Assembly (NCBI RefSeq): GCF_001648775.1
Contig: NZ_LVEJ01000016.1
Span: 1-64,000 of the forward strand
Direction: 5' to 3'
Source: Pseudomonas fluorescens
Lineage (GTDB): Bacteria > Pseudomonadota > Gammaproteobacteria > Pseudomonadales > Pseudomonadaceae
Length of the DNA: 64,000 bases
A model generated the notes under the pieces. It saw only the letters and a list, made by a program, of their open reading frames with translations, was not told where the DNA came from and made no database searches. This document shows, piece after piece, positions 1-10,409 of this stretch. The first letter of the stretch is position 1. Every line of letters begins with the position of its first letter. The position numbers and the translations under genes are program-made.

Positions 1-42
1 AAGTGGGGCGAATTATAGACACCTGAGATCTGCCGTCAACCG

Positions 43-665
43 TTAATTTCGCTTTTCTTGCAAAACCTGCTTTTTAGCCAGCAACCGCGGGATCCGACGC
101 ATTACAGGAGGGATACGCAGCGCCAGAAGCACAGCACCTATAAAGGCATAGATCGCCCACTCTTCCAGATCAGCGCGCACGATCCACAGCATATGCAGCA
201 AACCCAGCCCCAGAATCACGTACACCAACCGATGCAATTTCTTCCAGCGCACACCCAACCGACGCTGACTGTAGCGATTGGACGTCACCGCCAACGCCAG
301 CAGCCCAAGAAAACCCAACACCCCGACTATTATGTAAGGCCGCTTGCGCAGTTCGACCGCCAGTTGCGACCAATCGAAACCCAGAATAAATGCCATATAG
401 CTGCACAGGTGCAAAACCACATAGGCAAAACACCAAAGTCCCAACTGGCGACGTACGGCGACCCACCCTGCCCAGCCGGTGAGTTTCTGCAGAGGCGTCA
501 TGCTTAAGGTAATCAGCAGAAGCACCAGTGTCCCCAGCCCCAGCCGATCGACCAACACTTTGCCGGGGTCCGGCCCAAGCAAATCCTCAAGCGCCTGATA
601 CAACCAGAGCATCGGCCAGATCGCCGCCGCGATGAAAACGCCTATACGCCAGAACGGAAATCGCA

Positions 666-666
<1 letters not shown>
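43..666 (-). CDS. msrQ: MsrQ, heme-binding membrane subunit of the MsrPQ methionine sulfoxide reductase
   Basis: Inner-membrane b-type cytochrome that passes quinol electrons to periplasmic MsrP, which repairs oxidised methionines in envelope proteins. The 207-residue product has about six hydrophobic helices and histidines at 86 (VLHLCSY), 145 (KKLHRLVY) and 158 (LLHMLW), as expected for heme ligands of the ferric-reductase-like domain. I chose the start at 666 (MRFPFWRI) because it overlaps the msrP stop by one base (TGATG), which implies translational coupling. A longer reading up to 870 would run deep into msrP and adds no recognisable sequence. Length is normal for the family. Confidence 0.95.
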
Positions 667-1679
<1,013 letters not shown>

Positions 1680-1742
1680 GGCAACTCCGCAGCTTTGGAG
1701 GACAGATGCACCCATAGACTGCGGAGTATGCGTGAAATTACA

Positions 1743-2600
1743 TCACTCGGCTTTTTTGTGCCGACGAAGATGCAACAGGTATTGCACCGGGCCGGAAGCC
1801 GCATAGGCGAGGAACACCAGCAGCAGAATGCGCGGTGGATCGCTGAACACCACAGCAAACACCAGCACCACGGCGAGGATCGCCACGAACGGTACGCGCC
1901 CCTTCAGATCCAGCTCTTTAAAGCTGTTGTACTTGATGTTGCTGACCATCAGCATGCCGGCGGCCGCCACCATCAAGGCAACCAGGAACGACATCTTCGA
2001 CCCCTGAATGCCGTAATCGCTGAACGCCCAGACGATGCCCGCGACTACCCCTGCCGCTGCCGGGCTGGCCAGACCAATGAAGTAACGTTTATCAGCCGTA
2101 CCGACCTGCGTGTTGAAACGCGCCAAACGCAACGCCGCGCCCGCCACATAAATGAAGGCGACCATCCAGCCGACTTTGCCCATATCGCCCAATGCCCAGC
2201 CAAAGGCCAGCAACGCCGGTGCAACTCCGAACGCGACCATGTCCGACAGTGAGTCGTACTCGGCGCCAAAGGCACTTTGCGTATTGGTCATGCGCGCCAC
2301 GCGACCGTCGAGGCCATCAAGCACCATGGCGACGAAAATCGCGATCGCAGCAAACGCGAAATACTTGCTCGCATTCGCCGCGTCGCCAGCGCTCAGGGCA
2401 GCCTGCGCGCTCATCGAATTGATGATGGAGTAAAACCCTGCGAACAGGTTCGCAGTGGTGAACAGATTCGGCAGCAGATAGATACCACGATGCCGGACTT
2501 TACGACCTTCTGCGTCGTGCCCTTCTTCGATGTGCTCATCGATGGGCAGCAGGCTTTCGGCGTCAGAAGCCTTGTTCGGCTCTTCGGGACGTTCGCTCAT
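1743..2600 (-). CDS. pssA: CDP-diacylglycerol-serine O-phosphatidyltransferase
   Basis: Integral membrane enzyme that makes phosphatidylserine from CDP-diacylglycerol and serine, the first committed step to phosphatidylethanolamine. The 285-residue product carries the CDP-alcohol phosphatidyltransferase signature DGx2ARx8Gx3Dx3D, with D98, G99, A102, R103, G112, D116 and D120, followed by several hydrophobic helices. It is the membrane (type II) form, not the soluble E. coli type. ATGs at 2606 and 2600 both occur; AAGG lies 8 nt before the ATG at 2600 but only about 2 nt before the other, so 2600 is preferred. Its position downstream of the ilv operon, separated by a terminator, suggests independent transcription. 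Confidence 0.95.
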   Translation of the reverse strand: MSERPEEPNKASDAESLLPIDEHIEEGHDAEGRKVRHRGIYLLPNLFTTANLFAGFYSIINSMSAQAALSAGDAANASKYFAFAAIAIFVAMVLDGLDGRVARMTNTQSAFGAEYDSLSDMVAFGVAPALLAFGWALGDMGKVGWMVAFIYVAGAALRLARFNTQVGTADKRYFIGLASPAAAGVVAGIVWAFSDYGIQGSKMSFLVALMVAAAGMLMVSNIKYNSFKELDLKGRVPFVAILAVVLVFAVVFSDPPRILLLVFLAYAASGPVQYLLHLRRHKKAE

Positions 2601-2703
2601 GGACATTACCTTGCAACGGTTTGGAGAAAATTCGACAGAAGCTTGAGGACGACAGTTCGGCCACAAACGATGCAGCTTTATACCAGAACCACCGGCTCAA
2701 ACG

Positions 2704-2730
2704 AAAAAACGCGGCCGAGGCCGCGTTTTT
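2704..2730 (-). terminator. Intrinsic terminator after ilvC
   Basis: A perfect GC-rich stem (GCGGCC / GGCCGC) with an A run on one side and a T run on the other. Read on the minus strand it ends the ilvI-ilvH-ilvC transcript before pssA. Confidence 0.85.
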
Positions 2731-2748
2731 CGTACAAGGAACGACGAC

Positions 2749-3813
<1,065 letters not shown>

Positions 3814-4305
3814 TTAGATGCTGAGTACTTTGTCGCCGCGGGCAATGCCGGTCACGCCGCTACGGACGGTTTCCAGAATCGATGCGGTGCCGATGGACTG
3901 AATGAAGCTGTCGAGCTTGTCGCTGGTACCGGTCAGTTGAACGGTATACACGCTGGCGCTGACGTCGACGATCTGTCCACGGTAAATATCGGTGGTGCGT
4001 TTGATCTCGGCGCGCTGGGCGCCAGTGGCCTTGACCTTGACCAGCATCAGTTCGCGCTCGATGTGAGCACTTTCCGACAGGTCCACCAGCTTGACCACTT
4101 CGATCAGCTTGTTCAGGTTTTTGGTGATCTGCTCGATAACTTCATCGTGGCCAACGGTGGTCAGCGTCAGACGCGACAGGGTCGGGTCTTCGGTCGGGGC
4201 CACGGTCAGGCTTTCGATGTTGTAGTTGCGCTGCGAGAACAGGCCGACTACGCGAGACAAAGCGCCGGGTTCGTTTTCCAGAAGCAAGGAAATAATGTGC
4301 CGCAT
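3814..4305 (-). CDS. ilvH: Acetolactate synthase small (regulatory) subunit
   Basis: Regulatory subunit of acetohydroxyacid synthase, conferring valine feedback inhibition and full activity on IlvI. The 163-residue product has an N-terminal ACT domain (ENEPGALSRVVGLFSQRNYN, residues about 10-29) and the usual C-terminal domain. The start at 4305 (MRHIISLL) lies 2 nt after the ilvI stop, so translation is probably coupled. Also called ilvN in Pseudomonas annotations. Confidence 0.97.
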   Translation of the reverse strand: MRHIISLLLENEPGALSRVVGLFSQRNYNIESLTVAPTEDPTLSRLTLTTVGHDEVIEQITKNLNKLIEVVKLVDLSESAHIERELMLVKVKATGAQRAEIKRTTDIYRGQIVDVSASVYTVQLTGTSDKLDSFIQSIGTASILETVRSGVTGIARGDKVLSI

Positions 4306-4307
4306 GA

Positions 4308-6032
4308 TTAAGTACGCTCCGTCTTGCTCAGCCACATATCGCGCATGGAGCCGTCTTTGATCTGCATCGGATAGACGTGCTCGCTGGTGTCGACCGAAAT
4401 ATCGATCACCACCAGGCGATCCTTCATGGCGAACGCTTCTGCCATCTTCGACTTCAAATCTTTCGATTCGGTGATGCGTACGCCGACGTGGCCGTAGGCT
4501 TCAGCCAGCTTGACGAAGTCAGGCAGCGATTCCATGTAGGAGTGCGAGTGACGGCTGCCGTAGCTCATGTCCTGCCACTGACGCACCATCCCCAGAACAC
4601 CGTTGTTGAGGATGACGATTTTGACTGGCAAGCCATATTGCAGGCAGGTCGACAGTTCCTGAATGTTCATCTGGATACTGCCTTCGCCGGTGACGCAGGC
4701 AACGTCGTCATCCGGGAAGCTCAACTTGATGCCCATGGCCGCCGGGAAACCGAAGCCCATGGTGCCCAGACCACCGGAGTTGATCCAGCGATTCGGCTTG
4801 TTGAACGTGTAGTACTGCGCCGCGAACATCTGGTGCTGACCCACGTCGGAAGTGATGAAGGCATCGCCCTTGGTCACTTCGCAGAGGGTTTCGATCACGG
4901 TCTGCGGCTTGATCTTGCTGCCGTCGCCCTTTTCGTAAGGGAACAGGCCGCGATCACCGCGCCATTCATCCACCTGCTTCCACCAACTGGCCACGGACTC
5001 CTTGTTCGGGGTCTCGCCGATTTCCTTGAGGATCGCAACCATTTCGGTCAGGACGCTCTCCACCGGACCAACGATTGGCACGTCGGCCTTGATGGTCTTG
5101 GAAATCGAAGCCGGGTCGATGTCGATGTGGATGATCTTGGCGTTCGGGCAGAACTTCGCCGCGCCGTTGATCACGCGATCGTCGAAACGCGCGCCGACCG
5201 CGAGGATCACGTCAGCATGGTGCATCGCCAGGTTGGCGGTGTAGCTGCCGTGCATGCCGAGCATGCCGATGAACTGACGATCAGTACCCGGAAAACCACC
5301 CAGGCCCATCAAGGTGTTGGTCACGGGCAGGTTGAGCATTTTCGCCAGTTCGGTCAGCGGTGCGGAACCGTTGCCGAGAATCACGCCGCCACCGGAGTAC
5401 ATGACCGGGCGCTTGGCCGCCAGGAGCATTTCTGCCGCCTTGCGGATTTGCCCGGAGTGACCGCGAACGGCCGGGCTGTAGGAACGCAGCTTGGCTTTCT
5501 TCGGGAAGATGTATTCGAACTTCTCGGCCGGGTTGGTCATGTCTTTCGGGATATCGACCACGACCGGGCCCGGACGACCGGATTGCGCCAGGTAGAAGGC
5601 CTTCTTCATGACTTCCGGGATTTCCGAAGCGTGCTTGATCATGAAGCTGTGCTTCACGATCGGCCGGGAGATACCGATCATGTCGGTTTCCTGGAACGCG
5701 TCGGTGCCGACCATGGTGCTTGGCACCTGACCGGAAATGATCACCATTGGAATCGAGTCCATATAGGCGGTCGCGATACCGGTAATGGCGTTTGTGGCGC
5801 CAGGACCGGACGTCACCAATACCACGCCGGCTTTACCGGTGGCACGGGCATAACCGTCAGCCATATGGGTTGCCGCTTGTTCGTGACGAACCAGGATGTG
5901 AGTCACTTCCGGTTCTTTGAACAGGGCATCGTAAACATGCAGGAGAGCACCACCCGGGTACCCGTAGATATATTTGACGCCTTCGTCACGCAAAAAGCGG
6001 ACGAGCATCTCACCGCCAGATAAAAGATCCAC
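4308..6032 (-). CDS. ilvI: Acetolactate synthase, large catalytic subunit
   Basis: Thiamine-diphosphate enzyme that condenses two pyruvates to 2-acetolactate, or pyruvate with 2-oxobutyrate, as the first common step of valine, leucine and isoleucine synthesis. The 574-residue product starts at a GTG at 6032 (VDLLSGGEM), with GAGGTG 8 nt upstream; an in-frame ATG at 6071 has no such site. It contains the N-terminal catalytic glutamate region ([16 protein letters not shown]) and the C-terminal ThDP/Mg motif. In that motif the usual GDG reads GEG (GEGSIQMN ... ILNN). First gene of ilvI-ilvH-ilvC. Confidence 0.97.
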   Translation of the reverse strand: MDLLSGGEMLVRFLRDEGVKYIYGYPGGALLHVYDALFKEPEVTHILVRHEQAATHMADGYARATGKAGVVLVTSGPGATNAITGIATAYMDSIPMVIISGQVPSTMVGTDAFQETDMIGISRPIVKHSFMIKHASEIPEVMKKAFYLAQSGRPGPVVVDIPKDMTNPAEKFEYIFPKKAKLRSYSPAVRGHSGQIRKAAEMLLAAKRPVMYSGGGVILGNGSAPLTELAKMLNLPVTNTLMGLGGFPGTDRQFIGMLGMHGSYTANLAMHHADVILAVGARFDDRVINGAAKFCPNAKIIHIDIDPASISKTIKADVPIVGPVESVLTEMVAILKEIGETPNKESVASWWKQVDEWRGDRGLFPYEKGDGSKIKPQTVIETLCEVTKGDAFITSDVGQHQMFAAQYYTFNKPNRWINSGGLGTMGFGFPAAMGIKLSFPDDDVACVTGEGSIQMNIQELSTCLQYGLPVKIVILNNGVLGMVRQWQDMSYGSRHSHSYMESLPDFVKLAEAYGHVGVRITESKDLKSKMAEAFAMKDRLVVIDISVDTSEHVYPMQIKDGSMRDMWLSKTERT

Positions 6033-6297
6033 GTTGTTCACCTCTAAAACGCCAGAATACCGTCCACACAAAAGGGGCGGGTCTTAATAGGTTTACTTCT
6101 CGGCAGAGCATGAGCGACGGTGGTCGCCGACTACGTCAGCACTGACTGAGCAAGTATTGGGATCGTCCCAAGTGTTGCGGGCCTTTCCCACCCAGCGCGA
6201 GGTAACGCGTTGCGGGTGTAACAGGTCGGCGCGGATGTGCGCCTCATGATCTACCGAGTGGGTCTGCTTCTGGCAGTCCCTCTACAGCGGACTTTGG
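6033..6297 (-). other. Long 5' leader of the ilvIHC operon
   Basis: About 260 nt lie between the predicted ilv promoter and the ilvI GTG. On the minus strand it holds a short reading frame (6131-6247) and several small hairpins: TTGGGA/TCCCAA at about 6157-6171, GTCAG/CTGAC near 6138, and GCGAC/GTCGC near 6118. No clear U-tailed terminator is visible, so attenuation is possible but not shown. Confidence 0.5.
6131..6247 (-). CDS. Possible 38-residue leader peptide upstream of ilvI
   Basis: A 38-codon frame within the ilv leader, starting MRRTSAPTCY and ending TIPILAQSVLT. The last 11 residues include two Ile, two Leu and one Val, which resembles leader peptides that sense branched-chain aminoacyl-tRNA, although there is no long uninterrupted run. 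The Shine-Dalgarno (GGTAG) is weak. It could equally be a chance frame. Comparing the frame across Pseudomonas ilvI leaders for synonymous-biased substitution would decide. Confidence 0.25.
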   Translation of the reverse strand: MRRTSAPTCYTRNALPRAGWERPATLGTIPILAQSVLT

Positions 6298-6326
6298 ATT
6301 CTTCTGTTTCGCCCTCTCCAAGTCAA
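6298..6326 (-). promoter_or_regulatory. Probable sigma-70 promoter of ilvIHC
   Basis: On the minus strand TTGACT, a 17-nt spacer and AAGAAT (4 of 6 matches to the -10 consensus). It predicts a start site near 6291 and is the best -35/-10 pair I see upstream of ilvI. Confidence 0.5.
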
Positions 6327-6431
6327 GTCGTCTGTGTGGTTAATTGTGGGTAAGCACATGAGAACGCAAGAAAAAACCTGAAAACCGCTACTCTGTTAGT
6401 GTCAATTGCGCAATTTTGCCAAGGAATCAGC

Positions 6432-6848
6432 ATGCGAACGCTCCTCCTTACTCTGCTGATCGGCCTCAGCCCATGGTGCATGGCCGCTCAAATCTACAAA
6501 TGGGTCGATGCCCAAGGGGTCACGCATTTCGATGCGCAGCCGCCACCGGGTCAGGTGTCGACGACCGTGCAGACGCCCTCCTCGCCCCCACCAAAACCGG
6601 CGGCAATGCCGGGCAGCGGCGTGCTGGGTGATCAGAAGGCTATCGATGCCAAGGTCAAAAAACAGGTCGCTGATCAGCAGACGCAGCTCAAACAGTTTTG
6701 TGAGCAGGCACGGACGAACCTTGCGCAATTGCAGAACAATCCGCGATTGAGGGAAGAGGTCGAGGGACAGTTGCGAAGGCTGGATGATGCGCAGCGGCAG
6801 GAGCGCATCGTCGAGGCACAGAAACAGATCAGTGAAAACTGCCAGTAG
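6432..6848 (+). CDS. Secreted DUF4124 domain protein
   Basis: A 138-residue protein with an N-terminal signal peptide (MRTLLLTLLIGLSPWCMA, cleaved before AQIYKW). A DUF4124 domain follows (YKWVDAQGVTHFDAQPPPG), the short periplasmic motif common in gammaproteobacteria. The rest is a proline-rich linker and a charged, Gln-rich C-terminal helix likely to form a coiled coil. AAGGA 6 nt before the ATG at 6432 supports this start over an in-frame ATG at 6399. Function unknown; monocistronic, divergent from ilvI and convergent with the yqcC-like gene. Confidence 0.85.
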   Translation: MRTLLLTLLIGLSPWCMAAQIYKWVDAQGVTHFDAQPPPGQVSTTVQTPSSPPPKPAAMPGSGVLGDQKAIDAKVKKQVADQQTQLKQFCEQARTNLAQLQNNPRLREEVEGQLRRLDDAQRQERIVEAQKQISENCQ

Positions 6849-6866
6849 CGACTGGCAGTTTTCAAT

Positions 6867-7202
6867 TCAACGCGAGGCAGTGATCAGCAGGTCAAACTCT
6901 TTGAGTAGCACCTGTAGCTGACGATCCTTGCCGCCCACGTTGCGCTGGGCAAAGACCATTTCTGCCATCTCCTGAATACCCGAAGCATTCGGCAGCGGCA
7001 GATCCTGTTCGAGGATCATCTTCATGCGCGGCAGGAAGATCCATTGCAGCCACTGTTCGAAGTCCAGCGTATCGACCGAAAACGGCTCGACACTGCTCAG
7101 GGCTTCGGCCGATGGCGAAACTTCATCCCACCAACCCTGCGTGCGCAGCTCTCGCTCGATCAGCAACAGCTGATCGGCGATTTTCGGGAAACGGGCATCC
7201 AT
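6867..7202 (-). CDS. yqcC: YqcC family protein (DUF446)
   Basis: A 111-residue soluble protein matching the small all-helical YqcC family (sequence cues: the LRTQGWWDE region, the LPFSVDTLDFEQWLQWIFLPRM-type core and the C-terminal LLKEFDLLI). In Enterobacteria yqcC sits beside the tRNA pseudouridine synthase truC, but that gene is not here. The start at 7202 (MDARFPKIA) overlaps the lpoP stop as TGATG, so it is translated with the mrcB-lpoP operon. Biochemical role unknown. Confidence 0.88.
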   Translation of the reverse strand: MDARFPKIADQLLLIERELRTQGWWDEVSPSAEALSSVEPFSVDTLDFEQWLQWIFLPRMKMILEQDLPLPNASGIQEMAEMVFAQRNVGGKDRQLQVLLKEFDLLITASR

Positions 7203-7951
7203 CACAGCGAGACCTTGGCCTTCTGACGGGCCAGAGTGGCGCCGGCGGAATCGCCTTGTTTCTCGCGGGCCTGAGCAATGACTTCCCACAGATTGGCCTG
7301 CAGGTCAGGACGACCGTTGGCCATGGTCAGCGCACGACGAGCGAACTGCTCGGCCTGCGGTGCATCACCTTGCGCCATGCGCACCTGCGCCAGGCGATAA
7401 AGCACTTGCGGCTCACGCGGAGCGACGCGCTGGGCACGCTCCAGGCTCGACGACGCGCCGTTGAGGTCGCCGCCAGCCTGTTGCTGTTGCGCGGTGGTCA
7501 GCAAAGCGAGCACCGGGCCGTCCAGTTGTTCGTCGGCCGACAAGCCGCCGCCACTGCTGGCCGAAGGAATCCCGCTCGGCGTCGAGGGCATGCTGTAGCT
7601 GCCGGAATTGATTGGCGCGGAGTCAGCCGGCGAAGGGTTGTACGGCCCCGCCGTGATACCGCCGGATGCCGGGCCCGGCACGATTGGCGAAGAGCTGATC
7701 GGTGCCGACACGGCAGCGCCGCCGCCCGGCACCATCACCACCACACCCGTATCGCCTTGCGGAATGGCCTGAGTCTGGCCCTGCGCAGGACGTTTCACGG
7801 TCGTTTGACGGAAGCCGCCATTGGCCGAGATGCGTTCGCTGTTGGACACCGCAGTGCCCGAGTCAACCACCGGAATCGAACCACGCTGTACGGTAGAGCA
7901 GCCGCTGAGCAAAGCCACGGCGGTCACCGCTGGAATCAACCACTTGTTCAC
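7202..7951 (-). CDS. lpoP: Outer-membrane TPR lipoprotein, probable PBP1b activator LpoP
   Basis: A 249-residue lipoprotein with lipobox LLSGC (acylated Cys18), a long low-complexity Gly/Pro/Ser/Ala linker (about 40-135) and a C-terminal tetratricopeptide-like domain (about 140-249; LERAQRVAPREPQVLYRLAQ). In P. aeruginosa the lipoprotein encoded beside mrcB/ponB with this layout is LpoP, which activates PBP1b from the outer membrane in place of E. coli LpoB. Here it lies 16 nt after mrcB, fitting the same role. The long linker would let the TPR domain span the periplasm. Assignment rests on context and architecture. Confidence 0.85.
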   Translation of the reverse strand: MNKWLIPAVTAVALLSGCSTVQRGSIPVVDSGTAVSNSERISANGGFRQTTVKRPAQGQTQAIPQGDTGVVVMVPGGGAAVSAPISSSPIVPGPASGGITAGPYNPSPADSAPINSGSYSMPSTPSGIPSASSGGGLSADEQLDGPVLALLTTAQQQQAGGDLNGASSSLERAQRVAPREPQVLYRLAQVRMAQGDAPQAEQFARRALTMANGRPDLQANLWEVIAQAREKQGDSAGATLARQKAKVSL

Positions 7952-7967
7952 TTGAAACCCTCTTTGC

Positions 7968-10292
7968 TTAATTCATCCAGCCCTTGACCCAATCCATCAC
8001 CGACTCGCCGGAAGCAGGCGTTTCGCCCGCACACGCAGCGCCGGGTGGCGGTTCGCTGCCGCGAATATACGGCATCTGCACCGCCCCCGGGCAGTTGGCA
8101 TCGGAGCCTTGCCCGGTACGCGAATCGACCCACGCCTGCACGACGTTGTCCGGCTGCGGCATGTCCAGCGGCAGCGGATCGGCCTTGCGCATGAAACTGG
8201 TCCAGACCTGCAACGCACCGGTCGCACCGGTGAACGGCGTCTTGCCGTTGTCATCGCGCCCCAGCCAGACCACCGCCAGCACATCCTGACTGAAACCGGC
8301 GAACCAGCTGTCACGGGAATCGTTACTGGTACCGGTCTTGCCCGCCAGCGTCAGGGTCTTGGGCAGCACGTTATAAACCGAACTGCCGGTACCTTCACGC
8401 ATCACGCGCTGCATGGCGTTCTGGATCAGATAAATGGACGCCGGGTCGAAACGCTGCTCGATCTGGAACGGATAACGCTTGAGCGGCTCGCCTTCGGCAG
8501 TCAGCACACTACGAATCCCGCGCATCGGCGTATTGAAACCACCGTTGGCGAGGGTCTGATACATGGTTGCCACTTCGATCGGAGTCATGCCGCCAGCCCC
8601 CAGCAACATCGACGGGAACGCCGGGAATTCACGCGTTACGCCGAGACGACCGAGTGTTTTCAACACATTCGGCACGCCTACTTCCAGACCCAGACGCGAA
8701 GTCGACAGGTTGTAAGAATGCGCCAGGCCCTGATAGAGGAACACGGTACCGTGGGAGCGACGGTCATAGTTCTGCGGTTTCCACACCTGCCCGTTCGCGC
8801 CTTTGACCGACAACGGATCATCGGACAGCCAACTGGTCAGGGTGTACTGGCTCGGTTTTTCCAGCGCAGTCAGGTAAACCGCCGGCTTGATCAACGAACC
8901 GATTGGCCGCACCGCGTCCAGCGCACGGTTGAACCCGGCATAGCTGGCCTGACGGCTGCCGATCATCGCCTGGACTTCACCGGTTTCCGGATTGGTCACG
9001 ACCATCGCCGCTTCGACATCATCGGAGCCTTTGCGCCCGGCCAGACGTTTAAAGGTGTCGTTGACCGACGCCTCGGCTTTCATCTGCAGGATCGGATCGA
9101 AACTGGTGAAGATGCGCAGGCCTTCTTCGGTCAAGTCTTCGTCGCGGTAATCTTCGCGCAGCTGACGTTTGACCAGATCGATAAAGCCCGGGAACGAGCT
9201 GTCGGCAAGCTTGCCGCGCGTGGTCACACCCAGCGGCATTTTCTTCGCCGCTTCGACCTGCTCGGCCGTCGCCACGCCTTGTTGCTCAAGCACGTCGAGC
9301 ACCAGGTTACGCCGCTCGAGCGCGCGCTCCGGGTTGCGACGCGGGTTGTAGTAGGACGGGCCTTTGACCATACCGACCAATAGCGCAACTTGATGCAGTT
9401 TCAGCTCGGACAACGGCTGACCGAAGAAGAACTGGCTGGCCAGACCGAAACCGTGCACCGCGCGCTGACCGTCCTGACCGACAAAGACTTCGTTGAGGTA
9501 GGCCTCAAGAATTTCCTTCTTGTCGTAATGCAGTTCCAGCAACAGCGCCATCATCGCTTCGGTGAGCTTGCGGGTCAGGCTGCGTTCGTTGGTCAGGTAG
9601 AAGTTTTTCACCAACTGCTGGGTCAGCGTACTGCCGCCCTGAGTCATCTTGCCGCCAGAGGTGTTGACCCAGACCGCGCGGGCAATCGACTTCGGCGACA
9701 CACCCCAGTGGCTGTAGAAATCACGGTCTTCGACAGCGACGAGGGTTTCGAGCAGGTACGGTGGCACCTGATCGAGTTTGATCAGAATCCGGTCTTCAAG
9801 ATTTTTCGGATAAATGCCGCCGATCATCAGCGGCTCAAGGCGCACCACGGACAACTTCGATCCGTTGGTCGCCGACAGCTCGGCGACGTAATCGCCAGAG
9901 AAACGCACGCGCACCGGCTGCGGTTTTTCCAGGCCTTCATAGAACTGGAAGCCACGGGTATTCAGATCGACTGTATTGCCATTCACCGCAGCGGCACCGG
10001 GGCCATTGCTCACAGCTTCGCGGCGATAGCCGAGGGCATCGAGTTCGGTGAGGAAATCGTCTTTGCTGAGCTTTTGTCCGACGAACAGTTCGAGCGGCCG
10101 CGCGTAGACCTTGGCCGGGATGGTCCAGCGTTTGCCGGAGAACTTCTCCTGCACCACGGCATCGAGGTAAACGGCAAAGCCAGCCAGCACGACGAGGCCG
10201 ACCAGACTGAGTTTAATGGCCCAGCTCAACCATGGGCTCAGGCCCTTGGAGGGTGGTTTTTTCTTGGTACGGGGAGATCGAGTTCGAGTCAT
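7968..10292 (-). CDS. mrcB: Penicillin-binding protein 1B, bifunctional transglycosylase/transpeptidase
   Basis: Class A PBP that polymerises and crosslinks peptidoglycan at the inner membrane. The 774 residues comprise a basic cytoplasmic tail, one transmembrane helix (about 25-47), a UB2H-like domain, and the GT51 glycosyltransferase domain with catalytic E188 in AVEDRDFYSHWG and the GGSTLTQQLVKN motif. The transpeptidase domain has S466 in SLIKP, an SxN motif (SYNLSTS) and K652 in AGKTGTSND. Length matches Pseudomonas PBP1b. First gene of mrcB-lpoP-yqcC. Confidence 0.97.
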   Translation of the reverse strand: MTRTRSPRTKKKPPSKGLSPWLSWAIKLSLVGLVVLAGFAVYLDAVVQEKFSGKRWTIPAKVYARPLELFVGQKLSKDDFLTELDALGYRREAVSNGPGAAAVNGNTVDLNTRGFQFYEGLEKPQPVRVRFSGDYVAELSATNGSKLSVVRLEPLMIGGIYPKNLEDRILIKLDQVPPYLLETLVAVEDRDFYSHWGVSPKSIARAVWVNTSGGKMTQGGSTLTQQLVKNFYLTNERSLTRKLTEAMMALLLELHYDKKEILEAYLNEVFVGQDGQRAVHGFGLASQFFFGQPLSELKLHQVALLVGMVKGPSYYNPRRNPERALERRNLVLDVLEQQGVATAEQVEAAKKMPLGVTTRGKLADSSFPGFIDLVKRQLREDYRDEDLTEEGLRIFTSFDPILQMKAEASVNDTFKRLAGRKGSDDVEAAMVVTNPETGEVQAMIGSRQASYAGFNRALDAVRPIGSLIKPAVYLTALEKPSQYTLTSWLSDDPLSVKGANGQVWKPQNYDRRSHGTVFLYQGLAHSYNLSTSRLGLEVGVPNVLKTLGRLGVTREFPAFPSMLLGAGGMTPIEVATMYQTLANGGFNTPMRGIRSVLTAEGEPLKRYPFQIEQRFDPASIYLIQNAMQRVMREGTGSSVYNVLPKTLTLAGKTGTSNDSRDSWFAGFSQDVLAVVWLGRDDNGKTPFTGATGALQVWTSFMRKADPLPLDMPQPDNVVQAWVDSRTGQGSDANCPGAVQMPYIRGSEPPPGAACAGETPASGESVMDWVKGWMN

Positions 10293-10409
10293 GGCGGCGG
10301 ATTATACGCACTTTATTCATCCTCAACAGGAGCGCTCCGAGGTTTGCGTAAGGCTGGCGAGCGGCCATAATGGCCGCCTCGAATTTCCCCCGTCTCTGAA
10401 GGATCGCCC

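Noticed and set aside
4377..6023. Long plus-strand frame of 548 codons opposite ilvI
   Set aside because: It mirrors ilvI codon positions (His/Asp/Val-rich shadow translation), has no family similarity, and ilvI itself is certain.
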